From: Erythroxylum novogranatense
Taxonomy: Eukaryota; Streptophyta; Magnoliopsida; Malpighiales; Erythroxylaceae
Direction of reading: 5' to 3'
Assembly (NCBI GenBank): GCA_029891385.1
Contig: CM057233.1
Coordinates: 36,067,540-36,131,539 of the forward strand
DNA: 64,000 nt
Shown here: piece by piece, positions 60,201 through 64,000 of the stretch
Position numbering within the stretch: the first letter of the stretch is position 1
Layout of the letters: every line of letters begins with the position of its first letter
The notes under the pieces: model-generated
The model's database searches: none
What the model was told of the DNA's origin: nothing
The model's input: only the letters and a program-made list of their open reading frames with translations
Translations under genes and position numbers: made by a program

Positions 60201-61187
60201 CAATGGAAACCATTCATTCACTCATCCATACACAAGCATACATTTACACCCATTCAAACCTACCATTATCATCATGAATAAATGCACAAGTACTTCCCAT
60301 GAATGCTTCTAACTACCAAAAGAATGAAGACAAACACAATTCTTACCTTAATCAAGTTACAAGCTCTCAATTCTTCAAGTTCACACCACTTCTACTTCAA
60401 TCTTCCAAGCTTTACTCAATTCCTTACCTCTCACAAAAACTCACGATTATCACTATACTCATAATTTCAAAGCTTGAGTTTGGTCTTGAGTGTGACTAAG
60501 GAGAAACAAATAAGGAACCAAGGAAGACTTCTTATATGGGATAAGAAGAAGGAAACTTCAAAGGAGAAAGGAAATAAAGGAAGCTACGGGTGAAGAAGGA
60601 ATTTAAGCTTTTCAAGTAACTTTTTTAAGTGTTTCAAGGAAGAGTGTCGAAAATTACATGGAGAGTATAAGACAACTCTCATTAATGAAGGAGGACACTT
60701 GGCTTGTAAAGGGGAAAAGGACAAAAACCATTATAATCCTATTTAATTAAGTAAAAGAATATTAATCCCAATTAATCTTTAAGCCATATTATGCTAATGG
60801 CTCTTTAAAATTCATGTATCCAATAATCTCATGCCATTTGGCGTCCTTTTCAAGATCTGAAAAATCCACTCGATCGGCCAGGTTGAATTTTTCGATCCGC
60901 AAAATACCGAAAAATTTCAGAAAAATTCCACAAATCCCTAAAAATATAAAACACTCAATGGCGTACTCGGAATAATTTTTCAAACACAAGAACCACGTTA
61001 ATCACACTAAAATTACATTAGGCACGAAAATCAGGAATGTCATGTATGCATGTACAGTAATTTCATGTGCACAAATGATACTGTGTATCAATCCTATTAT
61101 GCATGAACAGTCCTAAGTCATTCCGATCCATCTCATCCTATGCCAAATTTACCATTTTACCCTTCCAGTAGGGGGTGGGATGTTACA
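57278..61187 (-). repeat. Long gypsy LTR (minus), 3.9 kb
   Basis: TGTAGCATCCCACTCC at the left and GGGTGGGATGTTACA at the right, so TG...CA in both directions. At the right it is followed by a pyrimidine run (purine tract on the minus strand, 61188-61203), so this is the 3' LTR of an element whose body lies to the right. Landmarks: GAGTTTGCGAACTC (57671-57684), AACCATCATCGATGGTT (57692-57708), hairpin array (57856-58056). Confidence 0.85.
57856..58056. repeat. Array of mini-palindromes closed by a 10-bp inverted repeat
   Basis: GTTGTGACCG (57856-57865) pairs perfectly with CGGTCACAAC (58047-58056). Between them lie six units at 21-24-bp spacing, each with its own short palindrome: 57904-57916, 57927-57939, 57949-57961, 57972-57984, 57993-58005 and 58017-58031. 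Confidence 0.93.
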
Positions 61188-64000
61188 ATTCTCTCCTCCT
61201 TATAAAAATTTCGTCCTCGAAATTCTCATTCAACGATTCAATATAACAGTATTCCTATGTTCCTACATGTCCCATACACTTTTCCACTCAATAATTCTTT
61301 TTCCGAAAGGTCACAGTAACCATACTCATTCAGTTGTTCAGTCACTTATTTGGCTAACTCATTATTACTCATCACAGTAGACAGACTCAACAAGGCTGTC
61401 AGTCGACGATCTTACAATCTTAACTATCTCACTTGCCATTTTCAGTGTCATTTTCAGAGTAACCACTACTTTTAGTTCCAATGCTATGACTTAAATCACT
61501 ATTTCCAAACCTGTTATCACTCAATATCTTTTTCTCAATATACAAACTTATTCCAATAACTTCCTTAATACCCCTTTTTTTTCAATTCTGGGTATACTTT
61601 GTAACTATGATACTTCCAATAAAATAGTTTCTCTCGTCTGCGACACTTCCCTTTCCTTTGTTTCACGCATCACAAGCATCTTGACTCACTGTTGGTCTTT
61701 GCTCTTGTTAGGCATTTTTTTTCTGTGTAATACAAGCGTGTACAATTCCATCTTGTGCTTACCATTAGTTCTATAATCATTCAGTCAAAACTATATCATG
61801 AGGTTATAATTCTCTATAGTCCAAATACTTAAGCACTTTTCCTATTGAACATTCAAACCTCTACGCACTTGAATCTATAACCACTTCGTTCTATACCCAT
61901 AGTTATTCAATTTCACTTTCGCATATACTTATTAGAATGTCTAACTTCGACTTTTCACTTTCTTGTTCTTTCACCTTTTTGTCGGGTACACCTACTTCTT
62001 CTTTGAATCATTCAATATTGTTTGTTTGTTTTTTTTTTATTTCCCTCGCATATTCAGACTCATTATAGGACTCACCACTTTAACTTCTGCACTCTTAACC
62101 TTTCTTACTTCTATCCCATCTCACTAGATCTACAACTTCAATTTTTCTAGTAACACTTCACAATTACCCATAATCTACTTGACATTCTTTGAAAATCCCA
62201 ATATCTATAATTGGTCTGTTTATTGCAGCATTATCTGTTCACTATTCGAGTTTCGTAAGCAGAATTGTCTGTTCATTTCAGAATTGTCGGTATAGTAGTC
62301 ATTTATGCCTGTCTTTTTCCTCGAATAAGCACAGTGTATCTTTATAGGAATCTAAAGTCTCCAAGGCTTTAAACAATTTCGATCATAACACCAATACCGA
62401 ATATAATGCCTCAGTTCATCTCACATTGCCCCCCTCTCCAAGGGTATGCTCATCATCAGTATCTAATTCCTCCATTATTCTTTTACTTTTCACTGTTAAA
62501 CACTTTCAAACGCATTCCGTCGATAATCATAGTCACTACCATTTGCTTACTTCTCATCATTCCCTCTTAAACTTTTCCATACATCACCAAACATCATTCA
62601 ATTCATTCAGTCCACAATTAGTGTATTTACAATCCCTTTATGAAGATAACACTACATCACGTCATTGTCAGTTTCCCTTTAGGACTTCTTATCTCTACTC
62701 ATTTTCTCTTTTCAATTGATTTCCTGTCATTCACATCGACATATGCTAATACCTAGTCATCTGTACTTAGACCTTCATAAATTCCACTTCATTTGAGTAT
62801 TTCACTTCGCAGTTCGAGACTATTTTCTTCTTAGTTTCAAATCAAGATTTCTCAACAGTTTTGCATCACATATGGAGATCTATTCACTTCACATTGCAAT
62901 AACATCATCTCAAATTAAAATTCCACTTACGTAGTTGGATACTTTACATTTCCGTACACACAATACAGATAACCTTAGTCGTATATTTCACTTGTTATGT
63001 CTAAATCTCCTCTTGAGATATGACTCAATTTCACTTTTGATTTCGTCCGTACTTCTTTTCGTTTGACCATTAGTCTTGCTATCGTCATTATACTGTTCAC
63101 GAAAGTCTCATCAGCCAATTAGTGTCCCTAATTGCTTTTCAATCATTCTTAACTATATGCACTATTTCAGTCAGAATAATGTTATGCCATAATTGAAAAG
63201 ATCAAACCATTCCTTGCACTCAGGTTCGGTGAGACGCGATACACTTTCTTTAACCCTCATACTTTACTATACATATTACCCGAAATCATTTTCTCTTATC
63301 CGGAAACCAATTAGTAACCTATACAATTCAGATTTCCATAAAACTCCTTTCCGTTTATGCTAATCCTCAAATAGAGGACTGATGCCATTATCATTCTTCA
63401 TTTCCTCTCATACAAGTACACTCAGTCCTCTTATGTCATACTTTAACCCATTATAAACTTTACACTTATAGCCACTCATAGTAGCACATATTTAATGATT
63501 CACCGATCATCTCCTCTCTTATTTCCATGTATCTTTCACATACGTTTCATTAATCATGATCAATTTTACTTTCCAATAGATACTCCCAACGTTAAATCGA
63601 CTTAAATGCAACAACTCTTTTCATATATCACTATCATTGTTTCATTTTTTTTTTCATTTCCCTAGTTTCATTCCCATATCATTCATGTGTCAGCTTGACC
63701 TTTTAAGGTCATATCCACTTGGCTTATACAATGTCATCACATTATTGCTACGTCTCTCTTTATTATCCTCAAACAATCTATGATAGGGTATTCACAGTCC
63801 CCAAAACACGACAAAATCGGTGATACAATTCCACTGTATCTCTATCTATTTACCCATCCATTTATCATTTCTGTGTCTATATACATCTTTTCAACCAATC
63901 CAGAATTTCCCGATACACAATCAGTAAAACTTGTCAGTCTGTCTTTTTCTCTTACGATTTTATTATACTGATTTCTAAACTCTTAGCACAATATTCGCAT
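61188..64000 (-). pseudogene. Decayed gypsy internal region (pol), running off the window
   Basis: Begins, on the minus strand side of the LTR, with a polypurine tract and an AATTTCG-AGGA-CGAAATT hairpin (61207-61224) like that of the nested chromovirus. Integrase traces on the minus strand near 63060-63130 read DETFV (SDRDPRF-like) and TNGQTKRS (TDGQTERT-like), and a YxxxxRRxLEF-like block lies near 62910-62970. No open frame of useful length survives; most of 61230-62880 is not alignable by eye. Confidence 0.5.

Overview
The window is nuclear DNA of a flowering plant, most likely a eudicot. Coding density is very low, long introns have canonical GT..AG borders, and most of the sequence is plant transposable elements plus an old endogenous caulimovirid copy. 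I cannot assign a family or genus. I see no tRNA, rRNA or CRISPR.

There is one intact protein-coding gene, on the minus strand from about 34276 (ATG) to 7246 (stop). It is the orthologue of Arabidopsis SCD1 (STOMATAL CYTOKINESIS DEFECTIVE 1), a protein with N-terminal DENN domains and C-terminal WD40 repeats. I could place 30 coding exons with GT..AG introns; they sum to 3606 nt (1201 residues plus stop), close to the Arabidopsis length. Two introns are enlarged by retrotransposons. Intron 19 holds a three-LTR gag-only element (13423-17252). Intron 11 holds an old Ty1/copia element (20505-27890) that itself contains other insertions, including a complete gag-only element (23835-25813).

Left of the gene lie an inverted, broken endogenous pararetrovirus (1-3430), an AT microsatellite, and a decayed plant L1-type LINE (about 3530-6350). 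Just upstream of SCD1 is a LINE RNase H remnant (34685-35128).

From about 35.8 kb to the right edge the sequence is nested Ty3/gypsy DNA with very long LTRs. It holds diverged minus-strand LTR and pol remnants (about 35.8-39.0 kb), a DUF4283 remnant (40.1-40.8 kb), an unassigned repeat-rich tract (41.3-42.7 kb), and a minus-strand long LTR (42746-57100). That LTR is split by a complete plus-strand Tekay/Del-like chromovirus (45541-56851, TSD TGGAC). Then come a small CACTA-like end and a further minus-strand LTR (57278-61187), whose decayed internal pol region runs off the right edge.

The most unusual signal is structural. These long LTRs share an array of 13-nt mini-palindromes with different stems, closed by a longer inverted repeat. 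Several gypsy-type elements also carry a covarying hairpin with an AGGA loop just upstream of the polypurine tract.
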